A stretch of 59,070 nt of DNA from Desulfovibrio sp. (GCA_031291035.1 JAISLI010000047.1:1-59070), one strand, 5' to 3'; shown: positions 9,608 to 18,834, counted from the stretch's first letter. Translations and numbers: made by a program. Notes: generated by a model from the sequence alone, not told the origin.

Positions 9608-9626
9608 CCGCTGATATACGGCCCGG

Positions 9627-11573
9627 TCACGCTTTCCGGATTTCAGCGTACAGGGCCGCGGTTTCCGTAAGCAGGCTGTTCATGCGCGAGGCAAGAGCCT
9701 GCGGTTCCCTGATAAAACCGTCAAGCAGCAGACTGGCGTCAAAGAGACCCCGCGTCATGAGCGCGAGCATATTGTCCCCGGAATCGGCCTTGAAAATTCC
9801 GAGCATGCCCCGCAGCAGCGGATGCGCCTGATTGACCTCCAGCACCTTGACCGGCAGGGAATCATCCTTGTGCATGACTTTAAGCAGTTTTTCCATGGAG
9901 GACGTCATGGCTCCATCCGGAGAAACCAGCACGGCAGGGCTGTCTTCCAGACGCTGCGAAACGCGCACTTCCCTGACCTTGTCGCCCAGAATTTCTTTCA
10001 TTCTGTTCAGCAGGGCCGCAAAATTTTCCTGTTCCTCCTCCGGAAGCGGGGCAATTTTTTCCCGCGTCCCCGTTTTGTCTTCAAACGCGGCAAGCGCGTC
10101 GTCCGGGGCATTCTCAACGGGTTTGAATTCCCATTCCCTGTATTTGCCAAGGCCTTCCATCACAAATTCATCCACAGGCTCATAGAGGTAGAGCACCTCA
10201 ATGCCCCTTGCGCGGAAACGCTCCGTATGGGGATTCAGCCGCGCCGCTTCGCGGTTCGGCGCGGCAACGTACCAGAATGTCTTCTGCCCTTCAGGGGCGC
10301 GGGCCATATAGTCCTCCAGCCCGGTGAGCGACTCGCCGTCATCCAGGGCGGAGGTGTTGAAGCGCAAAAGGGCGCTCACGCGTTCCCGGTTGGGGAAATC
10401 ATGATAGCCGAGCTTGAAAATTTTGCCGTGCAGCCGCCAGAAACGCAGATATTTCTCCGGCTCCTCTCTGGCCGTCTTTTCCAGATGGCTCAGCGCCTGC
10501 TTGACGATGACCTGATTGATCTTGCGCAGCAGCGCGTTTTCCTGCAGGGTTTCGCGGGAAATGTTCAGGGGCAGGTCTTCGGTATCCGTCACGCCTTTGA
10601 GAAAGGCCAGATATTCCGGTATCAGATCCTTGTTCCGGCGCTGAATGAGCACACGGCGGGCATAGAGATCAACGCCCCAGTAGTCGCGCTCCATGCCGAA
10701 AAAATCCTGCGGGCTGTCGGGGATGTATAAGATGGCATTGAATTGCACAGGCGCGTCCACGGAAAGATGCAACGCATCCAGCGGAGCGTTGGCGTCGCAG
10801 GTCAGGGTTTTGTAAAAAGCGTCATACTGTTCCTTTTTGATGGAGAATTTGGGTTCCAGCCAAAGCGCCGGCTCGGAGTTCACGCGGCTGCCGTCCAGAA
10901 AAATGGGAAAGGGCATGAAGCCGGAATGGTTGCGGATGACAGATTCAACGCGAAATTTTTCCAAAAATTCCGTTGCATTATCCTTAATATAGGCCCTCAC
11001 AACGGTACCGCGTCCGGGCGCGTCGTCCCCCGCCGCCGGCTCAACGGAATAGGAACCAAGGCCATCGCTTGTCCAGATATGGGCGGCGGCGCCGTCGCCA
11101 AAGGCCGGCCGGGAAATGACCTCAATTTTTTCCGCCACCATGAAAGCCGAGTAAAAGCCGATGCCGAAACGCCCCACAATATTGGCCGCGTCAGGTCGCC
11201 CGGTTTCCGCGTTTTCTCCTCCCGCGGGCGCGAGGTTGTCCACCTGGGCCAGAAATTCCTCGGAGCCGGACTTCGCGATGGTGCCGAGGTTCTCTCCCAA
11301 TTCCTCCGCGCTCATGCCGATTCCGGTGTCGGCAATGGTGAGCAGTTTTTTGTCCTTGTCGATGCTGATGCGAATTTCCAGCGGCATATCCGGGACAAGG
11401 GGCTTTTCGCCCCTGTTGATGCGGAAACGCAATTTGTCCAGCGCGTCCGAAGCGTTGGAGATGAGCTCCCGCAAGAATATCTCCCTGTTGGTGTAGAGAG
11501 AATGCGTCAGAATATTCAGTACCTTGCGAACTTCCGCGCGAAATTCCCGTGTCTGCCTGTCCTTGCGTGTCAT
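9627..11573 (-). CDS. htpG: Chaperone HtpG (Hsp90)
   Basis: An ATP-dependent cytosolic chaperone of the Hsp90 family; 648 residues is close to the family norm. The N-terminal GHKL ATPase motifs are intact: ELISNASDALDKLRF, DTGIGMS, GTIAKSG and GRFGIGFYSAFMVA. The middle domain carries the catalytic-loop region (LNISRETLQEN) and the C-terminal dimerisation domain ends at LYAEIRKA. The start at 11573 is preceded by GGGAGGGG at a good distance. It stands alone on the minus strand between the disrupted secreted-protein gene and the sensor kinase. No heat-shock operator was recognised upstream. Confidence 0.96.
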   Translation of the reverse strand: MTRKDRQTREFRAEVRKVLNILTHSLYTNREIFLRELISNASDALDKLRFRINRGEKPLVPDMPLEIRISIDKDKKLLTIADTGIGMSAEELGENLGTIAKSGSEEFLAQVDNLAPAGGENAETGRPDAANIVGRFGIGFYSAFMVAEKIEVISRPAFGDGAAAHIWTSDGLGSYSVEPAAGDDAPGRGTVVRAYIKDNATEFLEKFRVESVIRNHSGFMPFPIFLDGSRVNSEPALWLEPKFSIKKEQYDAFYKTLTCDANAPLDALHLSVDAPVQFNAILYIPDSPQDFFGMERDYWGVDLYARRVLIQRRNKDLIPEYLAFLKGVTDTEDLPLNISRETLQENALLRKINQVIVKQALSHLEKTAREEPEKYLRFWRLHGKIFKLGYHDFPNRERVSALLRFNTSALDDGESLTGLEDYMARAPEGQKTFWYVAAPNREAARLNPHTERFRARGIEVLYLYEPVDEFVMEGLGKYREWEFKPVENAPDDALAAFEDKTGTREKIAPLPEEEQENFAALLNRMKEILGDKVREVRVSQRLEDSPAVLVSPDGAMTSSMEKLLKVMHKDDSLPVKVLEVNQAHPLLRGMLGIFKADSGDNMLALMTRGLFDASLLLDGFIREPQALASRMNSLLTETAALYAEIRKA

Positions 11574-11684
11574 GTGCGGCCCCTCCCAGGAACATAGAAC
11601 AAATTACGCTTCGGTAAAAATAAGGATGGGTGACGCAACGTCAAGGGCGTGGAGAAAAAAATGAAATTCGGGCCTTGCGATCAG

Positions 11685-13808
11685 TCAGGCGGCGCCGGAG
11701 CGAGGCAGATAAAGGCGCAGCATGCGCAGCACCTCCTCCAGGTTGATCGGCTTGCCCACATGGCCGTCCATGCCCGCTTGCAGGCAGCGTTCTATATCTT
11801 CCTGGAAAACATTCGCGGTCATGGCCACTATGGGAACTTGAACGGCCCTGGGACAGGGCATGGCGCGGATGCGGCGGGTGGCTTCGTAGCCGTCCATTTC
11901 CGGCATATGGATATCCATGAAGATCATGTCATAGGCATCCGGGGACGCGGCGAACATGTCACAGGCCATCCGCCCGTTTTCCGCGCTCTCAATCCGCATA
12001 CCCGTGCCGTCAAGAAGCGCGATCAGTATCTCGCGGTTAATTGCCACATCCTCGGCCAGCAGGATTCTTCGACCGGTAAAATCAGGACGCTGCGCATCGC
12101 TCAAGTTCCGATGTTCGCCTTCATCTTCAAATTCGTCCGTGGGCGTCACCTCATGGGCATGGACAGTAAAAATGAAACGGGTTCCCGTGTCCGGTTCCGA
12201 GTCAATCCGGATGTCGCCGCCCATCATCTCCACAATCTGTTTCGAAATGGCCAGTCCGAGCCCTGTCCCTCCGTATTTGCGGGAAATACTGCCATCCGCC
12301 TGTTCAAAAGGCCGGAACAATCTTGCCTGCTGTTCCTTCGTGATGCCGATTCCGTCGTCCTTCACCGTGAACTCCAGAATGCACATGCCATCCGCGTCCC
12401 GGAGCCGGCGGATGCGCAAATTGATATGTCCGCCCTCCGGAGTGAACTTGTTCGCATTACTCAACAGGTTGGTAATCACTTGGGCCAGGAGCTGCCTGTC
12501 AGCCACAAGAACCTTTGGAACATCCGCGGCAACGCTGATCGAAAGCGTCTGCCGTTTTTCCTCAACATTGTTGTGGACCACGGTTTCCACCTGCCTGAGC
12601 ATGCCGCCAAGCGGGAAGGCCGTTTTGGACAATTCCAGCCTGCCGGCGCTGATTTTCGACATATCAAGCACATCATTGATGACTCCCAGCAGGTGGGTGG
12701 ACGCGTCACTGATTCTGTCCAGACAGTATTCCTTCCTTTTCGGGTCGTCCGACATCTTGGCAATGTTCGCCATACCGATAATGGCGTTCATCGGCGTGCG
12801 CATTTCGTGGCTCATGCGGGCCAGGAAACTGCTTTTGCTGGAACTTTCCTCGTCGGCCCGCGTCTTCTGCACCCACATGCGAACCAGCAGGGAACTGAGG
12901 ACAACTGCGAGCAGGAAGCCCAGAACACCCAGCACCACCGCCAGGGAGTAAACTTCCCGGTAGTAACTGATGCACGGGATGATGATGCCGATGTGCCAGC
13001 CGTTAAATACGGTGCGGAAAAATATAACGCTGTCTGTGCCGTCGGCGTCACGAAATCGAACGGCCGATATCTGGCCTCCCGAATTGAACAGTTTCGCAAG
13101 CCGGGGATAATCGCCGTTCGCGCTGTCCATTTTCATGCCTGCCATGTCGGGATTGCGGTGGACAAGAAAGGTCATTGTGTCGTCTATCAGCACACCGTAG
13201 CCGTTACCGGCGACTTTCTGGTTGCGCACGAGAACAGAGACGTGGTTCAGTTTTAAATCCACGGCCAGAACCCCGTTGGCGTTGCCGTACTGGTCGAAAA
13301 CCTTTTGGGAAAAGCTGATGCACATGCCGCCGGTTTCGGCGTCGACGTATGGTTCCGAAAAATAAATCCGGCCGTTGTTGTTCTCGGCCCCGATATGCCA
13401 GGGTCTGCTTTGCGGAACGTAGGCGGAAGGCGGCACCCAGCCGGAACCGTCGAGCCATTCGCCCCGGATGTAGCCGTAAACTTTCATGAAGTGTGGTATG
13501 GGAGTACGAACGGCGCTGTAATAGGCGTTGGTCTCCTTGAGATAGAGCAGGATATCGTCGTTCGATTTATGACTGGAGAGCAAACCTTCCACAGTCAGCA
13601 CAATGTTGGCGAACAGCAGTTCCGTCTCCCTGAGGCTGGATGAGACCGACATCTGCGTGGCGTCCATGCTGACGTCGCCGATGTTTCGCATCTGCTGCCG
13701 CACGATGGTGCTCACATAAAAATAACTTACGAGCACCATGACGAGAAAGGAGATGAACACCAGCAGTATCTGGTAAAAGTTGGCCTTAAGCAGGGTTGCC
13801 GTTTTCAT
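11685..13808 (-). CDS. Hybrid sensor histidine kinase with Cache sensor and receiver
   Basis: A membrane-bound two-component sensor, 707 residues. In order: a transmembrane helix (about 10-32), a periplasmic double-Cache-type ligand domain (about 35-275, containing SRPWHIGAENNN and YFSEPYVDAETGG), a second helix (about 287-312), a HisKA domain with phospho-acceptor H334 in SHEMRTPMNA, and a HATPase domain (NLLSNANKF, DDGIGI, FRPFEQAD, GGTGLGLAI). A C-terminal receiver follows with D632 in FMDIHMPEMDG and the KP motif GKPIN. The start follows AAAGGGG. No Hpt domain or output domain is fused; an orphan Hpt protein is encoded at 51347-51685. Ligand unknown. Confidence 0.93.
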   Translation of the reverse strand: MKTATLLKANFYQILLVFISFLVMVLVSYFYVSTIVRQQMRNIGDVSMDATQMSVSSSLRETELLFANIVLTVEGLLSSHKSNDDILLYLKETNAYYSAVRTPIPHFMKVYGYIRGEWLDGSGWVPPSAYVPQSRPWHIGAENNNGRIYFSEPYVDAETGGMCISFSQKVFDQYGNANGVLAVDLKLNHVSVLVRNQKVAGNGYGVLIDDTMTFLVHRNPDMAGMKMDSANGDYPRLAKLFNSGGQISAVRFRDADGTDSVIFFRTVFNGWHIGIIIPCISYYREVYSLAVVLGVLGFLLAVVLSSLLVRMWVQKTRADEESSSKSSFLARMSHEMRTPMNAIIGMANIAKMSDDPKRKEYCLDRISDASTHLLGVINDVLDMSKISAGRLELSKTAFPLGGMLRQVETVVHNNVEEKRQTLSISVAADVPKVLVADRQLLAQVITNLLSNANKFTPEGGHINLRIRRLRDADGMCILEFTVKDDGIGITKEQQARLFRPFEQADGSISRKYGGTGLGLAISKQIVEMMGGDIRIDSEPDTGTRFIFTVHAHEVTPTDEFEDEGEHRNLSDAQRPDFTGRRILLAEDVAINREILIALLDGTGMRIESAENGRMACDMFAASPDAYDMIFMDIHMPEMDGYEATRRIRAMPCPRAVQVPIVAMTANVFQEDIERCLQAGMDGHVGKPINLEEVLRMLRLYLPRSGAA

Positions 13809-14134
13809 GCGATCCCCTTTCTTGGATGCCCAGCCCTTGCGATCCCCGGCTTTCGGATTATAGGGGTTTTACTCCGTTCGCGTCCTCAATCCATCTCTGA
13901 ACAAAAGAAGCCGCTTTGGTCATAATTGTAACAGTTTTCCTCAATGATTGTAAACTTGAGAAGATCGTGAACCGGATAGCGACCGGCGGTTTCGCCGTCC
14001 AAAAACGGTTGGACAAGCCACGGTGATCTGGAACTGTGCTGCCGGAAACGGTTATGGCAGGGCGGTTTTTGTCGGAGGCGGCCTCGCGGGGCGTCGTTGC
14101 GTCCTCGCAAAATACGCGAAAGTCAAAAAAGTTA
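13809..14134. other. Intergenic region without a recognised gene
   Basis: About 325 bases lie between the divergent sensor kinase and the tRNA-Val promoter. A minus-strand frame of 74 codons (13886-14110) exists but shows no recognisable domain or ribosome binding site. It presumably holds the kinase promoter near its right-hand side of the kinase start. I see nothing else that I can support. Confidence 0.5.
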
Positions 14135-14163
14135 TTGACGCCGCATACTAATAAGGCTAATAG
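14135..14163 (+). promoter_or_regulatory. Putative sigma-70 promoter of tRNA-Val
   Basis: TTGACG (14135-14140) is followed after 17 bases by TAATAG (14158-14163), about 21 bases before the mature tRNA 5' end. The -35 is good and the -10 imperfect. Confidence 0.45.
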
Positions 14164-14184
14164 AAATACTGCTTCTGAAATTGC

Positions 14185-14261
14185 AGGAGCGTAGCTCAGG
14201 TGGCCAGAGCACTTCCTTGACACGGAAGGGGTCAGCAGTTCAAGTCTGCTCGTTCCTACCA
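14185..14261 (+). tRNA. tRNA-Val (GAC)
   Basis: A 77-base cloverleaf with acceptor stem AGGAGCG pairing CGTTCCT, D-arm GTAGCTCAG, anticodon loop TTGACAC giving GAC, T-arm with TTCAAGT, and an encoded CCA end. It lies alone upstream of thrS. Confidence 0.95.
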
Positions 14262-14265
14262 TATC

Positions 14266-14310
14266 GTTAACCAGAGCGAAAACGCCCTTCGCTCTGGTTA
14301 ACAAATTTTT
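14266..14310 (+). terminator. Rho-independent terminator after tRNA-Val
   Basis: A perfect 15-bp inverted repeat (gttaaccagagcgaa and its complement) with a 7-base loop is followed by a run of T. It ends the tRNA-Val transcript before thrS. Confidence 0.88.
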
Positions 14311-14406
14311 GCCCGGCCGGCAAAATTTGAGCGCTGTGGAACCGCGGGGCGCAATCCAGCGCGCGGTCAATACATTAGGGAAGCAAGCGCGCCCGGGAGT
14401 TTTTGC

Positions 14407-16353
14407 ATGGATGTCCGTGTGGAAGGGCAAACGGTGACGGCCGGTTGCGGAGAAACGGCGGAAGATGTTCTGCGCAAGGCATTGAGCGGCAAAAAATTCA
14501 GAGCCGTCGTCGCCGCCGGCGCTCTTTGCGACGGCCGGACGCGCCTGCTTGACCTTTCCGCTCCATTGCCCGCCGGTTGCGCGGAACTCTCTCCCATATA
14601 CGCGGATTCGCCCGACGGCCTGGGTCTTGTCCGCCATTCGGCGGCGCACGTTATGGCGGCCGCCGTCAAAAAGCTTTTTCCGGACGCAAAGGTGGCCATC
14701 GGCCCGGCCATTGAAAACGGCTTTTATTATGATTTTGATGTGGAGCGTCCTTTTTCGGACGAGGATTTCGCGGCTATAGAAGAGGAAATGCGCAAACTCA
14801 CAGGCGCGCGCCTGCCCTTTGTCCGCGAAAGCATGGCAAAGGAGGAGGCGCTGCGGCGATTCCGCGCCGCCGGAGAGCAGTACAAAACGGAACTCATCGA
14901 GGGCATTGAGGCTGACGAGGTTTCCCTTTACGCCTGCGGAGAGTTTACCGATCTTTGCCGCGGCCCGCATATACCGCACACGGGTTTTGCCGCCGCCTTC
15001 AAGCTGTTGTCCGTGGCCGGCGCTTACTGGCGCGGCGACGAAAAAAACAGGATGCTCTCCCGCATTTACGGCGTTGCCTTTGCCGATGACAAGGCCCTTG
15101 CAGCCTGGCTCAAACAGCGGGAAGAGGCCAGGCGGCGGGATCACCGCAAACTGGGGCGTGAACTGGAGTTTTTCGCCTTTCAGGAAGATGTGGCCCCCGG
15201 CATGGTTTTCTGGCTTCCCAGGGGCATGCTGGTGCGGATCATACTGGAAGACTTCTGGCGCAGGGAACATCTGAAGCGCGGATATGACATGGTGCAGGGG
15301 CCGCAGCTTCTGCGCCTGGAAACCTGGCGGAAGTCCGGCCATTATGAGCATTACCGTGAGAACATGTATTTCACAAGCATTGAAAAGGACGCCTACGGCA
15401 TCAAGCCCATGAACTGCATAGCGCCCATGCTGATTTACAGGAATTCCCTGCGCAGCTACCGCGATCTGCCCAGGCGCTATTTTGAGCTCGGCGTGGTGCA
15501 TCGTCATGAAAAAAGCGGAGTTCTGCACGGACTTTTGCGGGTCCGCCAGTTCACCCAGGACGACGCGCACATTCTCTGCGCTCCGGAACAGCTTGAGGAT
15601 GAAATCCTCTCCGTCATCCATCTGATACGCGATCTGATGGGTCTTTTCGGTTTTGAGTACAGGGTGGCCGTTTCCACGCGCCCCGAAAACAGCATAGGTA
15701 CGGACGAGGCATGGGAGATGGCCACCTCCGCCCTTGTCCGGGCTGTGGAAAAGGCCGGACTGCCCTATGAGCTCAATGCCGGCGACGGCGCCTTCTATGG
15801 TCCGAAAATTGATGTGCGCCTTCTGGACTGCATAGGCCGGGAGTGGCAGTGTTCCACCATTCAGGTGGATTTCACCCTGCCCGAACGTTTCGATCTGACC
15901 TATGCCGGGCAGGATGGAGCGCGTCACCGGCCCGTTATGGTGCACAGGGCCATCATGGGCTCCCTGGAGCGTTTTATAGGCGTGCTGATAGAACAGTATG
16001 CCGGCGCGCTGCCCACCTGGCTTGCGCCCGAGCAGGCCCGCGTGCTCACGGTGACGAAAGCGGGCGACGCGGCGGCCCGGCATCTGTGTGAAGAACTTGC
16101 GGCATCCGGCATCCGGGCCGGCGCGGATACGCGCAACGAGAAACTAGGCTTCAAGGTGCGCGAGGCCCAGATGGCGAAAATGCCGTATATGCTGATAGTA
16201 GGAGAAAAAGAGGCGCGGGACGGCGGCGCGAACGTGCGTCTGCGCGCTGGCGAAAATCTGGGGCTCAAAACCGTGGGGGAAATTGTCGCCCTTGTCCGGG
16301 CAGACGCGGAGGAGCCTTTCAAGCAAGGAGGGATGCGCTATAGCTTCGCCTAA
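14407..16353 (+). CDS. thrS: Threonyl-tRNA synthetase
   Basis: Charges tRNA-Thr. The 648 residues show all expected parts: an N-terminal TGS-like domain (1-60), the editing domain with HSAAHVMAAAVKKLF and the CGEFTDLCRGPH motif, the class II catalytic core with zinc ligands in KPMNC and VMVHRAIMGS, motif 2 around FELGVVHRHEKSG, and a C-terminal anticodon-binding domain ending near VRADAEEP. The ATG follows GGGAG at 8 bases. The last codons contain the Shine-Dalgarno (AAGGAGG) of infC, and the coding regions overlap by 14 bases, so infC translation is tied to thrS. First gene of the translation block. Confidence 0.97.
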   Translation: MDVRVEGQTVTAGCGETAEDVLRKALSGKKFRAVVAAGALCDGRTRLLDLSAPLPAGCAELSPIYADSPDGLGLVRHSAAHVMAAAVKKLFPDAKVAIGPAIENGFYYDFDVERPFSDEDFAAIEEEMRKLTGARLPFVRESMAKEEALRRFRAAGEQYKTELIEGIEADEVSLYACGEFTDLCRGPHIPHTGFAAAFKLLSVAGAYWRGDEKNRMLSRIYGVAFADDKALAAWLKQREEARRRDHRKLGRELEFFAFQEDVAPGMVFWLPRGMLVRIILEDFWRREHLKRGYDMVQGPQLLRLETWRKSGHYEHYRENMYFTSIEKDAYGIKPMNCIAPMLIYRNSLRSYRDLPRRYFELGVVHRHEKSGVLHGLLRVRQFTQDDAHILCAPEQLEDEILSVIHLIRDLMGLFGFEYRVAVSTRPENSIGTDEAWEMATSALVRAVEKAGLPYELNAGDGAFYGPKIDVRLLDCIGREWQCSTIQVDFTLPERFDLTYAGQDGARHRPVMVHRAIMGSLERFIGVLIEQYAGALPTWLAPEQARVLTVTKAGDAAARHLCEELAASGIRAGADTRNEKLGFKVREAQMAKMPYMLIVGEKEARDGGANVRLRAGENLGLKTVGEIVALVRADAEEPFKQGGMRYSFA

Positions 16354-16885
16354 CATAAGACAAAGGCGTGAACTGCCGCAGGATACCGTGCGCCGCAACG
16401 AGATGATACGCGCGCGCGAGGTCCGCGTTATAGGAATGGAAGGGGAACAACTCGGAATTTTGCAACGCGGCGACGCCATTGCCCTGGCCAAAGAGGCCGG
16501 TCTGGATCTTGTTGAAGTGGCGGCGACTTCAGATCCCCCTGTCTGCCGAATCATGGACTACGGAAAATTCAAGTACGAGCAGCAGAAGAAAAAACAGGAA
16601 GCCAAAAAAAAGCAGACCGTGGTGCAGATAAAGGAGATCAAGGTTCGCCCCAAGACGGACGATCACGATTATGAAACCAAACTCCGGCATATACGCCGTT
16701 TTCTGGAAGACGGCGACCGCTGTAAAATTTCGGTGTTTTTCCGGGGCCGCGAAATAGTGCACAAGGAGCGCGGCGTGGACATGCTTGACCGCGTGGTGCG
16801 GGATCTTGCGGATATCGCCAAAGTGGAGCAGGAACCGCATGCCGAAGGCCGCATGCTGCAAATGCTGCTTGTGCCCAAAAAATAG
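16340..16885 (+). CDS. infC: Translation initiation factor IF-3, AUA start
   Basis: IF-3 binds the 30S subunit and proofreads start codon choice. The conserved sequence begins with TPQDTVRRNEMIRAREV-type residues and continues with LDLVEVAATSDPPVCRIMDYGKFKYE and the C-terminal domain (KTDDHDYETKLRHIRRFLEDGD). There is no ATG, GTG or TTG at the right place. A strong AAGGAGG (16325-16331) sits 8 bases before ATA at 16340, which gives a protein of normal length (181 residues). Rare start codons in infC are known to allow IF-3 to repress its own synthesis, as with AUU in E. coli. The frame is open further upstream only as an overlap with thrS. Confidence 0.93.
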   Translation: MASPNIRQRRELPQDTVRRNEMIRAREVRVIGMEGEQLGILQRGDAIALAKEAGLDLVEVAATSDPPVCRIMDYGKFKYEQQKKKQEAKKKQTVVQIKEIKVRPKTDDHDYETKLRHIRRFLEDGDRCKISVFFRGREIVHKERGVDMLDRVVRDLADIAKVEQEPHAEGRMLQMLLVPKK

Positions 16886-16921
16886 CCGCGCCGCGGAAAT
16901 GGAAGAACAAGGAGAACAACC

Positions 16922-17119
16922 ATGCCAAAAATCAAAACACGCCGCGCCGCCGCCAAGCGTTTCCATCTGACCGGCAGCGGCAAGTACAAACGTCGCCGCC
17001 AGAACCTACGGCACATATTGACCAAGAAGGCGGCCGGTCGCAGGATGCGCCTCGGTCGGAGCGCTCTGGTGGACAGCGCCAACGAGAAAGCCGTCCGCCG
17101 GATGCTTCCGAACGGCTGA
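16922..17119 (+). CDS. rpmI: Ribosomal protein bL35
   Basis: Small basic protein of the large ribosomal subunit, 65 residues, with the family start MPKIKTRRAAAKRF and the motif ILTKKAAGRRMRL. A good GGAG precedes the ATG. It sits in the universal infC-rpmI-rplT order. In E. coli this operon is repressed by L20; no such structure was resolved here. Confidence 0.97.
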   Translation: MPKIKTRRAAAKRFHLTGSGKYKRRRQNLRHILTKKAAGRRMRLGRSALVDSANEKAVRRMLPNG

Positions 17120-17177
17120 ATGAATATCGCCCGGCGGGCATGCCTCCGCCTTGACCGGGCAGGAGGAGGATACCTGT

Positions 17178-17537
17178 ATGCGTGTAAAGAGAGGACTTGC
17201 CGGACACCGCCGGCACAAAAAATACCTGAGCGCCGCCAGGGGATTTCGCGGCGGGCGCAGCCGTTTGTACCGCACCGCCCGTGAAGCGGTGGAACGCTCC
17301 ATGCAATACGCCTTTACGGGGCGCAAACACCGTAAACGCGATTTCCGCGCTCTGTGGATTATCCGTGTCAACGCCGGGGCCCGCCTGAGCGACCTTTCCT
17401 ACAGCCGTATGATGCACGGCCTCAAGCTGGCGGGAATCGCCCTGAACCGCAAAGTGCTTGCCGATATGGCCGTCCATCACAAGGACGATTTCGCCCTTGT
17501 GGCGGAATTGGCCAAAACCGCGCTGAACCGGGCATAA
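17178..17537 (+). CDS. rplT: Ribosomal protein bL20
   Basis: Binds 23S rRNA early in assembly of the 50S subunit. It has 119 residues starting MRVKRGLAGHRRHKKYL, with LYRTAREAVERSMQYAFTGR and the C-terminal domain RMMHGLKLAGIALNRK. The start at 17178 is set by GGAGGAGGA just upstream; the in-frame GTG-like extension to 17151 is rejected. Follows rpmI by 58 bases and precedes pheS. Confidence 0.97.
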   Translation: MRVKRGLAGHRRHKKYLSAARGFRGGRSRLYRTAREAVERSMQYAFTGRKHRKRDFRALWIIRVNAGARLSDLSYSRMMHGLKLAGIALNRKVLADMAVHHKDDFALVAELAKTALNRA

Positions 17538-17628
17538 TGCCTGAAAGCTTTTCCGCGGGCGAATTGCGGGTGAAAATGCGGACGGCGGACGTTGTGACGC
17601 CGCCGCCCTTTCTGTTCGGGAACGAAGT

Positions 17629-18663
17629 ATGGATATAGTCGCCACGCTGGAAAATCTTGTCAGGGAGATGGAAGAGAGGCTCGCCCGGGCGGACACCCTG
17701 GAAGAACTGGAAGTTCTTCGTGCGGATGTCCTGGGCCGCAAGGGGCGCCTCGCGCGGATCATTTCACGCCTGCCCGGTCTTCCGCCGGAAGACCGGCCTG
17801 TCGCGGGACAGGCGGCCAACAGGATCAAAGAGCGTTGCGCCGCCCTGTTCGGGGAACGCAGGAGCGCTCTCCTGGCCTCCAGAGAGGCGGAGGCGCTGGC
17901 CGGCTTCGACCCCACACTGCCCGGCCGCGCGCCCTGGCGCGGCTCTCTGCATCCCGTGACACTGATTGCCGACGAGATATGCGAAATTTTTACCGCCATG
18001 GGCTTTGAGGTGGTTTCCGGCCCAGAGGTGGAAAACGACCATTACAATTTTGAGGCCCTCAACATGCCGCCGGAACATCCCGCGCGGGACATGCAGGACA
18101 CCCTCTATATCACGGAAAAAGTGCTCATGCGCACCCACACCTCGCCGGTGCAGGTGCGCACCATGGCGACGCGCGCCGCGCCGCTGGCCGTCATCGCGCC
18201 GGGCAAAGTTTACCGCCGCGACTCGGATTTGACGCATACTCCCATGTTCCACCAAATTGAGGGACTCATGGTGGACAACGGCATCACCATGGCCCATCTG
18301 CGCGGCACGCTGACGGCCCTTGTGCGGGCTGTATTCGGCTCCCGGACGCGGGTGCGCTTTCGTCCGAGTTTTTTCCCCTTCACGGAGCCTTCGGCGGAAG
18401 TGGACATTTCCTGCTGCCTGTGCGGAGGAAAAGGTCATCACAGGGGCGAACCCTGCCGCGTCTGCAAAGAGACGGGATGGGTGGAAATACTGGGTTGCGG
18501 CATGGTGGACCCGGCTGTTTTCTCCGCCGTAAACTATCCTGACAACGTAAGCGGTTTCGCCTTCGGGCTCGGGGTGGAGCGCGTGGCCATGCTCAAGTAC
18601 GGCATTGGGGATCTGCGCATGTTTTTTGAAAACGACGTGCGCTTTTTACGGCAATTCGCCTGA
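17629..18663 (+). CDS. pheS: Phenylalanyl-tRNA synthetase alpha subunit
   Basis: Catalytic alpha subunit of the alpha2-beta2 enzyme that charges tRNA-Phe. The N-terminal coiled coil (1-90) is followed by the class II core: [10 protein letters not shown], the motif 2 region with [20 protein letters not shown], and motif 3 with [15 protein letters not shown]. The segment [19 protein letters not shown] is followed by a C-x2-C ... C-x2-C pattern ([18 protein letters not shown]), a possible zinc-binding insertion. The start ATG at 17629 lacks a strong Shine-Dalgarno but fits the family length (344). The partner pheT lies 528 bases downstream, separated by a small secreted-protein gene. Confidence 0.97.
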   Translation: MDIVATLENLVREMEERLARADTLEELEVLRADVLGRKGRLARIISRLPGLPPEDRPVAGQAANRIKERCAALFGERRSALLASREAEALAGFDPTLPGRAPWRGSLHPVTLIADEICEIFTAMGFEVVSGPEVENDHYNFEALNMPPEHPARDMQDTLYITEKVLMRTHTSPVQVRTMATRAAPLAVIAPGKVYRRDSDLTHTPMFHQIEGLMVDNGITMAHLRGTLTALVRAVFGSRTRVRFRPSFFPFTEPSAEVDISCCLCGGKGHHRGEPCRVCKETGWVEILGCGMVDPAVFSAVNYPDNVSGFAFGLGVERVAMLKYGIGDLRMFFENDVRFLRQFA

Positions 18664-18793
18664 CGTCGGGAGTGGCTCCCGTATTTTCAACCGCGAAAAA
18701 ATGTTTCAATCCACAGCCGGCTCCATCCGCCGACCGACTCCGGCCCGGCGGACAGGTGCCGGGCGGATTGCCCCTCCCTGAAGGGAGAGGTTG

Positions 18794-18820
18794 CAAACCA
18801 TAGAGGAATTTTTGATGAAA
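18794..18820 (+). repeat. Upstream module, copy 2 (27 bp, pairs with 5470-5496)
   Basis: Matches copy 1 at 26 of 27 positions. It contains AGAGGA and an ATG (18815) at ribosome-binding distance; that ATG opens a 15-codon frame overlapping the start of the next gene at 18835. Just upstream is the palindrome ctccctgaagggag. Confidence 0.75.
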
Positions 18821-18834
18821 GGCGGCTGTTTTTT

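Noticed and set aside
13858..16083. 741-codon minus-strand frame opposite thrS
   Set aside because: It crosses tRNA-Val and its terminator and lies antisense to thrS; no domain or ribosome site is visible.
18702..18790. Possible second CRISPR relic (gtttcaatccac, later ctccctgaagggag)
   Set aside because: The two fragments match the repeat start and core at 37781-37812, but their distance (59 instead of about 66 bases) and the lack of similarity between them do not give a convincing repeat unit.
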